Shown one piece after another: positions 40,721-49,134 of a stretch of DNA of 64,000 nucleotides (position 1 is the first letter of the stretch; each line of letters opens with the position of its first letter). The notes beneath the pieces were generated by a model. It had not been told where the DNA came from. It was given only the letters and a program-made list of their open reading frames with translations, and did not search any database. The stretch is from Kaistella haifensis DSM 19056. Lineage in GTDB: Bacteria; Bacteroidota; Bacteroidia; Flavobacteriales; Weeksellaceae. Both the position numbers and the translations under genes were made by a program. The DNA is taken from positions 1 to 64,000 of the forward strand of contig NZ_JASZ02000006.1 in NCBI RefSeq assembly GCF_000735695.2, in the 5' to 3' direction.

Positions 40721-43114
40721 TTAGTTTCGAAGTGGTTTTCCGTTTTGTAGCATGTACTGAATTCTTTCTAATGTTTTTCTCTCACCACACAATTGAAGGA
40801 AAGTTTCTCTTTCGAGGTTCAAAAGATATTGTTCGGTAACTACGGTTGGTTCCGAAAGATTTCCACCTACTAAAACATTTGCAAGTTTATCAGCGATTAA
40901 TTTATCGTGTTCCGATATGAAATTCCCAGCTACCATTTGGTCCGTTCCTACATAGAACATCCCAAGTGCATCTTTACCCAAAACTTTTACTTTTTGCTGA
41001 ATTGGTTGCGTGTAACCTTTTTCTGCCATTAGTTTTGCTACTTTTTTTGCTTCAAGAATCTGGGTGTTTTTGTTTACCACAACGATGTCTTTATGATTTT
41101 CCAAAATTCCCATATCATAAGCTTCGTAAGCGGAAGTTGCCACTTTACCCATCGCGATATTCATGAAAGCATCGCGAAGACGGTTGTTTTTAACATCATC
41201 ACTGTGGAATTCTTTTGAAGTTCTGATCGCAAATTCTTTAGTTCCACCACCTCCAGGAATTACACCCACTCCGGTTTCTACTAAACCGATGTAAGTTTCA
41301 GCAGCAGCCACTACTTTATCAGCGTGCATGGTCATTTCGCAACCACCACCTAAAGTCATTCCGTGAGGAGCAACAACTACAGGAATAGAGGAGTAGCGAA
41401 CTCTCATCATCGATTTTTGGAAGTACGCAATTGCCATATTCAAATCGTCCCAATCTTGCTCGATGGCCATCATCAAAATCATGGCTAAATTAGCTCCGAC
41501 AGAGAAATTAGCGCCTTGATTTCCGATTACTAAACCATCGTGTTCTTTTTCTGCCAAGTCGATGGCTCTGTTTAATCCATCCAGAACTTCACCACCTAGA
41601 GAATTCATTTTTGAACGAATCTCGAAATTGATGATTCCGTCTCCTAAATCCTGGATTGCAGAACCAGAATTGCTCCACAAGGTTTTATTTTTTCTAATAT
41701 TATCAAGGATAATGAAGGCTTCTTGACCAGGAATGTTGTTATAATTTCCAGAATTTTGATCGAAGAAAATACTTTGACCTTCATCATTAACTTTATAGAA
41801 ACTTGTTACCGATTTCACCCAATCAGATACTTCATATCCGGCTTCTTTAGCGAGTTCGATACCTTTTTGAACACCAACAGCGTCCCAAATTTCGAAAGGA
41901 CCGTTTTCCCAACCGAAACCAGCTTTCATGGCATCATCAACTTTGTACAACTCGTCTGAAATTTCAGGGATTTTATGTGAAACATAAGCGAAAAGAGCAC
42001 CCAGAGATTTTCTGTACAATTCGCCAGCTTTGTCTTTGCCACCAATTAAAACTTTGAATCTGTCTATCGGCTTATCGATGTTTTTGGTTAGCTCAAGAGT
42101 AGGGAAGCTGGATTTACCCTGAAGTTCATATTCCATCGTGTCTAGATTCAGACCATGGATTTCAGATTTTCCTTCAGCATTTTTTACTTTTTTGTAGAAT
42201 CCTTGTTCAGTTTTAGCACCTAACCATTTGTTGTCTACCATTTCTTGGATGTATTCCGGCAACTTAAACACATCATTGAAATTTTGTGCTTCAACACCCG
42301 ATTTTTCAACACCTTGAGCAACATGAACCAAAGTATCCAAACCAACCACATCCGCAGTTCTGAACGTAGCCGACTTTGGACGTCCGATAACAGGTCCGGT
42401 TAATTTATCAATATCGGTTACATTTAAACCTAAATTTTTCACTTCGTGAAGTAAATTCATCATCGAGAAAACTCCAATTCTGTTTGCGATGAATGCTGGA
42501 GTATCTTTTGCTAAAACCGTAGTTTTTCCTAAGAATTTAGCGCCATATTCCATGTAGAATTTCACGATTTCAGCATCAGTATGTTTGGTAGGAATAATTT
42601 CTAGAAGTGGTAAATATCTTACCGGGTTAAAGAAGTGCGTTCCAGCGAAATAATGTTTAAAATCGTCACTTCTGCCTTCTACGAGCATATTAATCGGAAT
42701 ACCGGAAGTATTAGAAGAAACCAAAGTTCCGGGTTTGCGGAATTGTTCGATTTTTTCGTAGACCGATTTTTTAATGTCTAATCTTTCTACCACAACTTCG
42801 ATGATCCAATCTGTGTTTTTTATTTTTTGCAAATCATCATCAAAGTTTCCTACAGAAATTCTGTCGGCAAATTCTTTTTTGTAAAGCAGCGCAGGGCTTG
42901 ATTTTACCAATTTGGCCAAACTTTCGGTAGCGATTCTGTTTCTCACTATTTTGTCTTCTTTGGTAAGTCCCTTTTTTTGTTCAGCTTCCGTCAATTCAAA
43001 AGGAACGATATCAAGAAGGAGAACTTCAACGCCGATGTTGGCAAAGTGCGCTGCAATTCCGCTTCCCATAATTCCTGAACCGAGAACGGTAACGTGTTTT
43101 ATTCGTCTTTTCAT
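40721..43114 (-). CDS. fadN: 3-hydroxyacyl-CoA dehydrogenase / enoyl-CoA hydratase (FadN type)
   Basis: The 797-residue protein has an N-terminal NAD domain (VLGSGIMGSGIAAHFANIG, glycines 12, 14, 17), a dehydrogenase core (SSNTSGIPINML, GTHFFNPVRYLPLLEII, TPAFIANRIGVFSMM), and a C-terminal crotonase domain (GLVIGNQGANFSVGANLAMI, GMTLGGGCEMTMHADKVVAAAETYIGLVETGVGVIPGGGG). This order, dehydrogenase first, is that of Bacillus FadN rather than E. coli FadB. It catalyses hydration and oxidation in beta-oxidation and is the second gene of the operon. Confidence 0.93.
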   Translation of the reverse strand: MKRRIKHVTVLGSGIMGSGIAAHFANIGVEVLLLDIVPFELTEAEQKKGLTKEDKIVRNRIATESLAKLVKSSPALLYKKEFADRISVGNFDDDLQKIKNTDWIIEVVVERLDIKKSVYEKIEQFRKPGTLVSSNTSGIPINMLVEGRSDDFKHYFAGTHFFNPVRYLPLLEIIPTKHTDAEIVKFYMEYGAKFLGKTTVLAKDTPAFIANRIGVFSMMNLLHEVKNLGLNVTDIDKLTGPVIGRPKSATFRTADVVGLDTLVHVAQGVEKSGVEAQNFNDVFKLPEYIQEMVDNKWLGAKTEQGFYKKVKNAEGKSEIHGLNLDTMEYELQGKSSFPTLELTKNIDKPIDRFKVLIGGKDKAGELYRKSLGALFAYVSHKIPEISDELYKVDDAMKAGFGWENGPFEIWDAVGVQKGIELAKEAGYEVSDWVKSVTSFYKVNDEGQSIFFDQNSGNYNNIPGQEAFIILDNIRKNKTLWSNSGSAIQDLGDGIINFEIRSKMNSLGGEVLDGLNRAIDLAEKEHDGLVIGNQGANFSVGANLAMILMMAIEQDWDDLNMAIAYFQKSMMRVRYSSIPVVVAPHGMTLGGGCEMTMHADKVVAAAETYIGLVETGVGVIPGGGGTKEFAIRTSKEFHSDDVKNNRLRDAFMNIAMGKVATSAYEAYDMGILENHKDIVVVNKNTQILEAKKVAKLMAEKGYTQPIQQKVKVLGKDALGMFYVGTDQMVAGNFISEHDKLIADKLANVLVGGNLSEPTVVTEQYLLNLERETFLQLCGERKTLERIQYMLQNGKPLRN

Positions 43115-43119
43115 ATTGA

Positions 43120-43572
43120 TTATTTTTTATTATTCAGTTCGTTTGCTATTTTTAAAATGTCATACATCACTTCTTTGAAAACTTCCATTTTTTCAGAAGA
43201 AATTTTTTCGACTACTTTTTTGTTAAAGTTTACCACAACTTCTTTAGATAAATTCCTACTGGTCAATCCTTTGTCGGTTAGTTTAATGATGACTTCGCGT
43301 TTATCATTGGTAGTTTTTTCTTTGTAGATATAACCATTGTCTTCCAGTAATTTGATAATTCTTGTTAAAGACGTTGGTTCAATCGCCATTTTCGGTCCCA
43401 AATTCGTACTTCTGGTTCCTTCTTTTGGATCGATTTTTAAAAGCGTAAGTGCTTGAACTGCAGTAGCATCATGATCTTGCGCTAGCTCCGAATACATTTT
43501 CGAAACAGCAAGCCAAGTCGACTTCAAAATGAGATCTACATTCTCAACTCTTTCATTATTTTTATGGTCCAT
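43120..43572 (-). CDS. MarR-family regulator of beta-oxidation
   Basis: The ATG at 43570-43572 is chosen because it places the start downstream of the promoter; a longer in-frame reading to 43647 would run through the operator. The 150-residue protein has the MarR winged helix: LLKIDPKEGTRSTNLGPKMAIEPTSLTRIIKLLEDNGYIYKEKTTNDKREVIIKLTDKG. It heads the operon with fadN, 5 bp upstream. Two perfect palindromes lie in its promoter region. By analogy with FadR-like regulators it may sense acyl-CoA, but that is inference. Confidence 0.9.
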   Translation of the reverse strand: MDHKNNERVENVDLILKSTWLAVSKMYSELAQDHDATAVQALTLLKIDPKEGTRSTNLGPKMAIEPTSLTRIIKLLEDNGYIYKEKTTNDKREVIIKLTDKGLTSRNLSKEVVVNFNKKVVEKISSEKMEVFKEVMYDILKIANELNNKK

Positions 43573-43596
43573 ATTTATCTTTCGATGTGATTTATA

Positions 43597-43604
43597 CAAA
43601 TATA
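43597..43604 (-). promoter_or_regulatory. Promoter -7 box of the beta-oxidation operon
   Basis: TATATTTG on the minus strand. The -33 position falls inside the palindrome at 43611-43634, consistent with repression by blocking RNA polymerase. Confidence 0.55.
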
Positions 43605-43610
43605 AAAAAG

Positions 43611-43634
43611 AAATACTATGCATGCATAGTATTT
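43611..43634. promoter_or_regulatory. Operator palindrome 1 (proximal)
   Basis: A 24-bp perfect palindrome with core TACTATGCATGCATAGTA, covering the -33 region of the MarR-fad operon. It is the longest perfect palindrome I noticed in the window. Confidence 0.8.
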
Positions 43635-43691
43635 TCAGTATTTTCATTAAGTATTTGATTATCAGCTAAATAAAATATATGATTTGCATAA

Positions 43692-43709
43692 TACTATGCA
43701 TGCATAGTA
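43692..43709. promoter_or_regulatory. Operator palindrome 2 (distal)
   Basis: TACTATGCATGCATAGTA, an 18-bp perfect palindrome identical to the core of site 1, with centres 78 bp apart (between seven and eight helical turns). Confidence 0.78.
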
Positions 43710-43736
43710 AATAATTAATCATTCAAAAATGTAGAA

Positions 43737-44660
43737 TTAATCATGGTTTGCAATGAATTCGGCAATCTCTTTAAAAGAATTGAATTTTCGTTGAATTTCA
43801 TCAATAGAAATCACCCAAAACGGATCATTAAATTCAAATTTTAGGGAAGAAAGGTTTTTTCTAAAGTTTTTTTGAAGAAAAGAATACAGCATTTCCTTTT
43901 CCAATTGTGGTGCGAAAATCTGTGGAGCAACAAAATTTTCGTTGAAACGAAAAACTTCAGGATTCAACAATTCATTGTGTTTTAAGAGGATTTCTTCCGC
44001 AATTCCAGCTTCTAACTTCCCATCATTTACCAACCAAATTTTGTCCGAAAATTCCTTTGCCAAACGCCAATCGTGAGAAGAAAAGAGAATCAATTTGTTG
44101 TGATTTTTAGCTAAATTTCTCAGCAATTTTAAAATGATGATTTTATTTTCTTCATCGAGATGAGTGGTAGGTTCATCAAGAATAATCATTGGAGAATTTT
44201 GCGCTAAAGCTCTTCCTATAAATGCCTTTTGAAGGTTTCCATCTGAAAGTTTTTGCAAAGGAAAGTCTTTGTATTGAGTTAAATTTAAACTTTCGATAAT
44301 TTTTTCAACTTCCTGTAAATCAGAATTATTTAGATTGAAATAATATGGGTAATGAATATATTTTCCGAGAGCGACCAAATCGGTCAAAGTAAAATTCGCC
44401 GGAACCTGAGATTTTGAAAAAACCACTGCAATTTGTTCCGCGATTTTTTTCTGGGAAAGTCTTTTTAAAGGTTGATTTTGCAGGACAATTTCTCCGTTCA
44501 AAGTTGGAATCTGATTGAGAATCGATTTAATTAAAGTAGTTTTTCCAACGCCGTTGTTACCGATTAGTAAACAAATTTCGCCCAAATCCAACGATGTATC
44601 AACGCCTTTTATTAAAGGAGTTTTGTAACCGATTGTTGTATTTTTTAATTGTAAAAACAT
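43737..44660 (-). CDS. ABC transporter ATPase, FecE/BtuD-like, with C-terminal extension
   Basis: The 307-residue protein has Walker A IGNNGVGKTT (34-42), the Q-loop VVFSKSQVP, signature LSDGNLQKAFIGRALAQ, Walker B MIILDEPTTHLD and a switch SSHDW, the pattern of iron, hemin or cobalamin importer ATPases. Beyond the usual 220-250 residues it has about 70 more (RFNENFVAPQIFAP through EFIANHD) that I do not recognise. It follows the FecCD-type permease by 22 bp. Confidence 0.88.
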   Translation of the reverse strand: MFLQLKNTTIGYKTPLIKGVDTSLDLGEICLLIGNNGVGKTTLIKSILNQIPTLNGEIVLQNQPLKRLSQKKIAEQIAVVFSKSQVPANFTLTDLVALGKYIHYPYYFNLNNSDLQEVEKIIESLNLTQYKDFPLQKLSDGNLQKAFIGRALAQNSPMIILDEPTTHLDEENKIIILKLLRNLAKNHNKLILFSSHDWRLAKEFSDKIWLVNDGKLEAGIAEEILLKHNELLNPEVFRFNENFVAPQIFAPQLEKEMLYSFLQKNFRKNLSSLKFEFNDPFWVISIDEIQRKFNSFKEIAEFIANHD

Positions 44661-44682
44661 TTTATTTACTAAAAAGCGAAAT

Positions 44683-45651
44683 TTATTTTTTCTTCATAAT
44701 CATCATCAAAATCACCGGAATTCCGAAAAGGGAGGTGATAACATTCAAAGGAAATTGCGTAAGTTCTGAAATAATACAGAAAAATTCCATGATGAAAATT
44801 CCTAAAATCATATTCAAAATCCATTGTTGCCAAAGTTTTGCCGGATTATAAATCATTCTGCAAAAATGAGGAACAACAATTCCAATAAATAAAATCGGTC
44901 CTAAAAACGCCGTAACAGAAGCTGAAAACAAGGATGAAGCAATGATGACCAAATATTTCAATTGATTCAAATTTACTCCTAAACTTTGTGCATAAGCGGT
45001 TCCTAAAGCATTTCCAATCAATGGTTTTATGGATTTGAAACTTAGGTAAATTCCGAAAATTACAATCAACGATAATATTAAAATTTGATTGGTAGAAACC
45101 TGATTATTCGCTCCAAAACTCCATAAAATATAATTTTTAAGGCTTTGATTTTCCGCATAGAACTGCAAGATAGAAACGATAGCTCCTGCCAATGCAGAAA
45201 CCAAAAATCCAAAAATAATCAAGAAAGATTTATCTTGAAATTTATTGGAAAAAGCCAGCAAAACCAGCATCAACAAAAAGCTTCCCGCAATTGCAGAAAT
45301 ACTGAGAAAACTATTTTGCAAAAACTCTGGAAGCACCAAATTTTGTGAGAAAAAAATATAAAAAGCAACACTTAAGCTCGCCACGGAAGAAATTCCTAAA
45401 ACGGAAGGTCCAGCCAAAGGATTTTGAAAATATTCCTGCAACAAAAAACCAGAAGTTGGAATCGCAATTCCAGCCAAAAGCATTGCTAAAACCCGATTAA
45501 TACGAAGTTGTGCTATCTGTGAATTCTCTGAATTTGAAATGAAAAAATCGGAAAAATTAAGTTTTATAAAACCAATATTCAAGTTGATGATTACCGAAAT
45601 AAAAATTCCGATAATAATGAGAAAACAAATAAACCTGAAACCGGTTTTCAA
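44683..45651 (-). CDS. FecCD-family ABC importer permease
   Basis: The 322-residue permease has about nine to ten helices and FecCD/BtuC landmarks: RINRVLAMLLAGIAIPTSGFLLQEYFQNPLAGPSVLGIS, LWSFGANNQV, GTAYAQSLGVNLNQLK, FLGPILFIGIVVPHFCR. It forms the membrane channel of an iron, heme or corrinoid importer with the ATPase downstream. No periplasmic binding protein is encoded nearby. A TlpA-like lipoprotein gene precedes it by 18 bp. Confidence 0.9.
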   Translation of the reverse strand: MKTGFRFICFLIIIGIFISVIINLNIGFIKLNFSDFFISNSENSQIAQLRINRVLAMLLAGIAIPTSGFLLQEYFQNPLAGPSVLGISSVASLSVAFYIFFSQNLVLPEFLQNSFLSISAIAGSFLLMLVLLAFSNKFQDKSFLIIFGFLVSALAGAIVSILQFYAENQSLKNYILWSFGANNQVSTNQILILSLIVIFGIYLSFKSIKPLIGNALGTAYAQSLGVNLNQLKYLVIIASSLFSASVTAFLGPILFIGIVVPHFCRMIYNPAKLWQQWILNMILGIFIMEFFCIISELTQFPLNVITSLFGIPVILMMIMKKK

Positions 45652-45669
45652 TAGAATTTTCTTTATTTT

Positions 45670-46251
45670 TTACTTGGACACCATGAAAGAAGAAATTTTT
45701 TCATTCAGCATTTCTTTGCTCATCATTCCGACAGTTTCATCGGTTTTATCGCCTTTTCGCAGCAAAGTAAACGGAATTGAACCGCCGTCCCATTGTTTAA
45801 AATTGGCGTGGAAATATTCAGGAATCAGTTGTTCACCATCCACCAAAACGATATTTTCTGACAAATGATTTTCTTCTGCAAAAGCTTTTACCTTCGTATC
45901 CCAATCTTCTTTTGCATCCAAACTGACAAATGTGAATTTCACGGGTTGACCTTTCAATTCCTTCATTTTCTCTTTGAAATGCGGGATTTCAACCATACAA
46001 GGTCCGCACCATGTAGCGAAAAAATTGGTTACATATAAAGTATCATTATTTTTTTTTGCAAGCATCTTTGACGTTTCATCCGGTGTTAATTCTATTTTTT
46101 TGAAAGGAATTGCCGTTTCTGAAACTTCATTCGATTCCGGAGTTTTTACCGAATCAGTGATGGAATTATCCGTAAGTTCGTCGGTTTTTGTTTCTTTTTT
46201 GCAACTGGAAACCATTGCCAAAATCAGAATGCTTAAAATTAATTTATTCAT
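45670..46251 (-). CDS. TlpA-like thioredoxin-fold lipoprotein
   Basis: The ATG at 46249-46251 gives a lipoprotein signal peptide (MNKLILSILILAMVSSC, lipobox cysteine 17), so it is preferred over a start eight codons upstream. After a low-complexity linker, a thioredoxin fold follows with WCGPC (Cys82, Cys85) in NFFATWCGPCMVEIPHFKE and a cis-proline region GGSIPFTLL. It should be a periplasm-facing thiol reductase. It precedes the FecCD permease in one apparent operon and is divergent from the PaaE-like gene. Confidence 0.9.
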   Translation of the reverse strand: MNKLILSILILAMVSSCKKETKTDELTDNSITDSVKTPESNEVSETAIPFKKIELTPDETSKMLAKKNNDTLYVTNFFATWCGPCMVEIPHFKEKMKELKGQPVKFTFVSLDAKEDWDTKVKAFAEENHLSENIVLVDGEQLIPEYFHANFKQWDGGSIPFTLLRKGDKTDETVGMMSKEMLNEKISSFMVSK

Positions 46252-46261
46252 TTTATTTTTA

Positions 46262-46269
46262 TATTTTTG
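46262..46269 (+). promoter_or_regulatory. Promoter box of the PaaE-like gene
   Basis: TATTTTTG lies 13 bp before the ATG, in a divergent gap of only 31 bp. Confidence 0.4.
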
Positions 46270-46282
46270 AATCATAATTGAT

Positions 46283-47407
46283 ATGGAAAAACTTTCACCT
46301 AAGGTGCGGCAAGCCGAATTTCACAGGCTAAAATTAACGAAAAAGCGTCAGCTGACCAAAAACACTTTCTCATTGGAATTTGAAATTCCGGAGGTTTTGA
46401 AATCGAATTACCGCTTCGAAGCCGGGCAATATGTTACCATAAAATATCCGGCAAAAGGTAAGGTTTTTCAGAATGATTTTTCGATGACTTCTGCGCCTTA
46501 CGAGGAAAAAATTTCTTTAGGTATAAAAATCAATAGTGAGGAAAGTTCTACGCAAGAACTTTTTGAAAATTATGAAATCGGTGACGAATTAGAAATTTCT
46601 GAACCAAAAGGCCGGTTTACGTTGATATCGAAACCGCATGAATTCCGTACCATCATTGGATTTGCCAGTGGAATTGGCATTACACCTTTAATTAGCCATT
46701 TCAAACAATTATTGCATACGGAACCCAGAACACGGTTGTTTTTGTTCTATGGAAACAGAAAATCGGAAGAAATCGCCTTTAAAGATGAACTCGATGATTT
46801 GGCCAAAAAATATGGCGACCGATTGCAGATTTTCTATTTCTTTTCGCAGGAAAAAACCTCGGACAACCTGTTTTACGGAAGATTAGATGAAAAAAAACTC
46901 AAGCTAATCATTAATCAAATTCTGCATTTAGACGATACCGACGAGGAAAGTACCATTTGGGATGCAGTTGACGAAGTGCTGATCTGCGGAAAAGGAGAGA
47001 TGATTAAATCGTTGGCGAACGCGTGCTACAACAACGGAATTCCAAAGAAAAATATTCATTTTGAATTATTTGAAGAGTTTAATGATGATATTTATCCTGT
47101 CGAAAAAGAATTTCCTTTGGTAGAAGAGATTTCGGTGGATTTTAAACTTTTCGGGAAAAATTATTCAACAAAGCTGGAAAATAATAAAACCAAACTTTTG
47201 CAACAATTATTAATTCAACGTTTTCCGTTGCCATATTCTTGTAAATCAGGAATTTGTGGGAGTTGCGAATGTGTTTTGGAAGAAGGTGAGGTAGAACTTT
47301 TAGAAAATGAATATTTGACGGAAAAAGAAGAAAAGTCGGGAAAGATTTTGGCGTGCATGTCTTTTGTTTTAAGCAAGAAAATAAAGGTTAATTTTGATCT
47401 AACATAA
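46283..47407 (+). CDS. PaaE-like ferredoxin/FAD oxidoreductase
   Basis: The 374-residue protein has an FAD-binding barrel (RFEAGQYVTIKYPAKGKVFQNDFSMTSAP), an NAD(P)-binding domain (IIGFASGIGITPLISHFK; VLICGKGEMI), and a C-terminal plant-type 2Fe-2S domain with CKSGICGSCECVL and a fourth cysteine in ILACMSF (C-X4-C-X2-C-Xn-C). This is the arrangement of PaaE, the reductase of phenylacetyl-CoA epoxidase. No other paa gene is near, so here it is better called a general electron-transfer reductase. Confidence 0.88.
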   Translation: MEKLSPKVRQAEFHRLKLTKKRQLTKNTFSLEFEIPEVLKSNYRFEAGQYVTIKYPAKGKVFQNDFSMTSAPYEEKISLGIKINSEESSTQELFENYEIGDELEISEPKGRFTLISKPHEFRTIIGFASGIGITPLISHFKQLLHTEPRTRLFLFYGNRKSEEIAFKDELDDLAKKYGDRLQIFYFFSQEKTSDNLFYGRLDEKKLKLIINQILHLDDTDEESTIWDAVDEVLICGKGEMIKSLANACYNNGIPKKNIHFELFEEFNDDIYPVEKEFPLVEEISVDFKLFGKNYSTKLENNKTKLLQQLLIQRFPLPYSCKSGICGSCECVLEEGEVELLENEYLTEKEEKSGKILACMSFVLSKKIKVNFDLT

Positions 47408-47420
47408 AAGCGAGCAACTT

Positions 47421-48044
47421 TTGCAAAGAATTTTAGAAATATTAAAATCTTTTTTTATCCTTGTTGAAATCACCGTTTTGCTGATGATTTTAGCGAATGT
47501 TTGGGTTGTGGCATTAACTAACGGACGAACTTTTACCAAAATTTCGAAAGTTCCGCCAAGAGAAACTGCGCTGGTTTTAGGGACCTCACCTAGAATGAAA
47601 TCCGGAGTTTCGAATCCTTATTTTACCAAAAGAATGGATGCAACCGCACTGCTTTACCATCATGGAAAAATAAAAAAAATCATCGTCAGTGGCGAAAAAA
47701 GCCAAGGCTACGACGAACCTTTTGCAATGAAAAACTATCTCGTTTATCAGGAAGGTGTTCCGGAAAACATCATTACCGAAGATCCGAAAGGTTTCAAAAC
47801 GCAAGCTAGCATTAATAATTGCAAAAATATTTACAAGAAAAACGACATCATAATTGTTTCCCAAGGTTTCCACAATTTGCGGGCACTTTTTTATGCAAGA
47901 AACAATAATATGAATGCGTTGGGATTCGATGCGCAGGACGTTTTCAGCAATCAAAGTTTTTACAGAAACCAATCTCGGGAATTTTTGGCCCGCGTAAGCG
48001 CGGTGGTTTATTATCTCCTTGGAATTGAGAAAAAAGGAACTTAA
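47421..48044 (+). CDS. SanA/YdcF-like DUF218 membrane protein
   Basis: The 207-residue protein starts at TTG (47421); the next ATG is at codon 22, inside the single N-terminal membrane helix, so TTG is preferred. The DUF218 fold follows: TALVLGTSPRMKSGVSNPYF, IKKIIVSGEKSQGYDEPFAMKNYLVYQEGVPENII, and IIIVSQGFHNLRALFYAR. The relative SanA of E. coli affects vancomycin sensitivity and envelope integrity. It follows the PaaE-like gene by 13 bp and may be co-transcribed. Confidence 0.85.
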   Translation: MQRILEILKSFFILVEITVLLMILANVWVVALTNGRTFTKISKVPPRETALVLGTSPRMKSGVSNPYFTKRMDATALLYHHGKIKKIIVSGEKSQGYDEPFAMKNYLVYQEGVPENIITEDPKGFKTQASINNCKNIYKKNDIIIVSQGFHNLRALFYARNNNMNALGFDAQDVFSNQSFYRNQSREFLARVSAVVYYLLGIEKKGT

Positions 48045-48102
48045 TTTTCAATTTTCAAGTTAAATTCCTGCCATAAAATTCAGAATCATTCGTGCAAAAT
48101 TC

Positions 48103-48110
48103 TATCTTTG
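48103..48110 (+). promoter_or_regulatory. Promoter box of the udk operon
   Basis: TATCTTTG lies 15 bp before the udk ATG at 48126. Confidence 0.45.
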
Positions 48111-48125
48111 CATAAACTTTTATTT

Positions 48126-48743
48126 ATGCTCGTTATCGGAATTGCAGGCGGCACAGGCTCTGGAAAAACTACTGTGGTAAACAAAATTCTACAGCAACTG
48201 AACACTGAAGGAGTTAATGTACTCTCACAAGATAATTATTACCACGATAATCAGCAGTTAACCCTTGCTGAAAGGGAAGTTCTCAATTACGACCACCCAA
48301 AATCCATCGATTTTGATCTCTTGCTAAAACATGTAAAAGCGCTGAAAAATGGAGAAAACATCGAACAGCCAATCTACTCATTTGTTACCCATTCCCGAAC
48401 CGGCGATCATGTTCTGGTAGAACCTAAAAACGTACTGATTGTGGAAGGGATTTTGGTACTGTCCAATTCTGAATTATTGAAAGAATATGATTTAAAAGTC
48501 TTTGTTCATGCGGATTCAGATGAAAGATTAATACGAAGAATCCGAAGAGATACGCAGGAAAGAGGTCGCGATTTGCAGGAAGTTCTGCACCGTTACCAAA
48601 CCACTTTGAAACCCATGCACCAGGAATTTATTGAGCCATCAAAAAATGAAGCAGATCTGATCGTTCCCAACATGAAGCAAAATACCGTGGCGATTGATTT
48701 TCTGTCAACGGTGATCAATAATACCTTGAAAAAATCACATTAA
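48126..48743 (+). CDS. udk: Uridine kinase
   Basis: The start at 48126 places the P-loop GIAGGTGSGKTT at the family position; a start at 48108 would lie within the promoter region. The 205-residue enzyme phosphorylates uridine and cytidine. Other landmarks are SQDNYYHD, YDHPKSIDFDLL, LIVEGILVLSN and RLIRRIRRDTQERGRD. It heads an apparent operon with the divIC-like gene, mutA and a methyltransferase. Confidence 0.94.
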   Translation: MLVIGIAGGTGSGKTTVVNKILQQLNTEGVNVLSQDNYYHDNQQLTLAEREVLNYDHPKSIDFDLLLKHVKALKNGENIEQPIYSFVTHSRTGDHVLVEPKNVLIVEGILVLSNSELLKEYDLKVFVHADSDERLIRRIRRDTQERGRDLQEVLHRYQTTLKPMHQEFIEPSKNEADLIVPNMKQNTVAIDFLSTVINNTLKKSH

Positions 48744-48777
48744 TTTCTGTATCTTTATTTTTTAAATTTTAAAGGAA

Positions 48778-49131
48778 ATGAAAGAGCTGATTAAAGAAAT
48801 AAAACCAAAATCTCCGGCGTTAAAATTTATTCAGAAATATGTTCTGAATAAGTATTTTATCACGGTATTTTTGTTTTTGGTTTGGATGATTTTCTTCGAT
48901 AACACTTCATTTTTGGTCGTTAACGAACTCAACGGAGAAGTCAATAAATACGAAAAACAGCTCGAATATTACAAAACCGAATATCAGAAAAATGACGAGT
49001 TCTACAAGAAACTTATGAATAATAAATCTGAAAAAGAAAAATTTGCCAGAGAAAATTATTTCATGAAAAAGCCCAACGAAGAAATCTTCATCCTTGTAGT
49101 TGACAGCGCCAATTTGAAAAAAAATCCTTAA
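48778..49131 (+). CDS. Septum formation initiator (FtsB/DivIC family)
   Basis: The 117-residue protein has a short cytoplasmic start, one membrane helix (YFITVFLFLVWMIFFD), a coiled coil (LNGEVNKYEKQLEYYKTEYQKNDEFYKKLMN), and the DivIC-type end EKFARENYFMKKPNEEIFILV. FtsB/DivIC bridges FtsL and FtsQ in the divisome. Its place between udk and mutA is, as I recall, a conserved flavobacterial order. Confidence 0.9.
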   Translation: MKELIKEIKPKSPALKFIQKYVLNKYFITVFLFLVWMIFFDNTSFLVVNELNGEVNKYEKQLEYYKTEYQKNDEFYKKLMNNKSEKEKFARENYFMKKPNEEIFILVVDSANLKKNP

Positions 49132-49134
49132 GAT

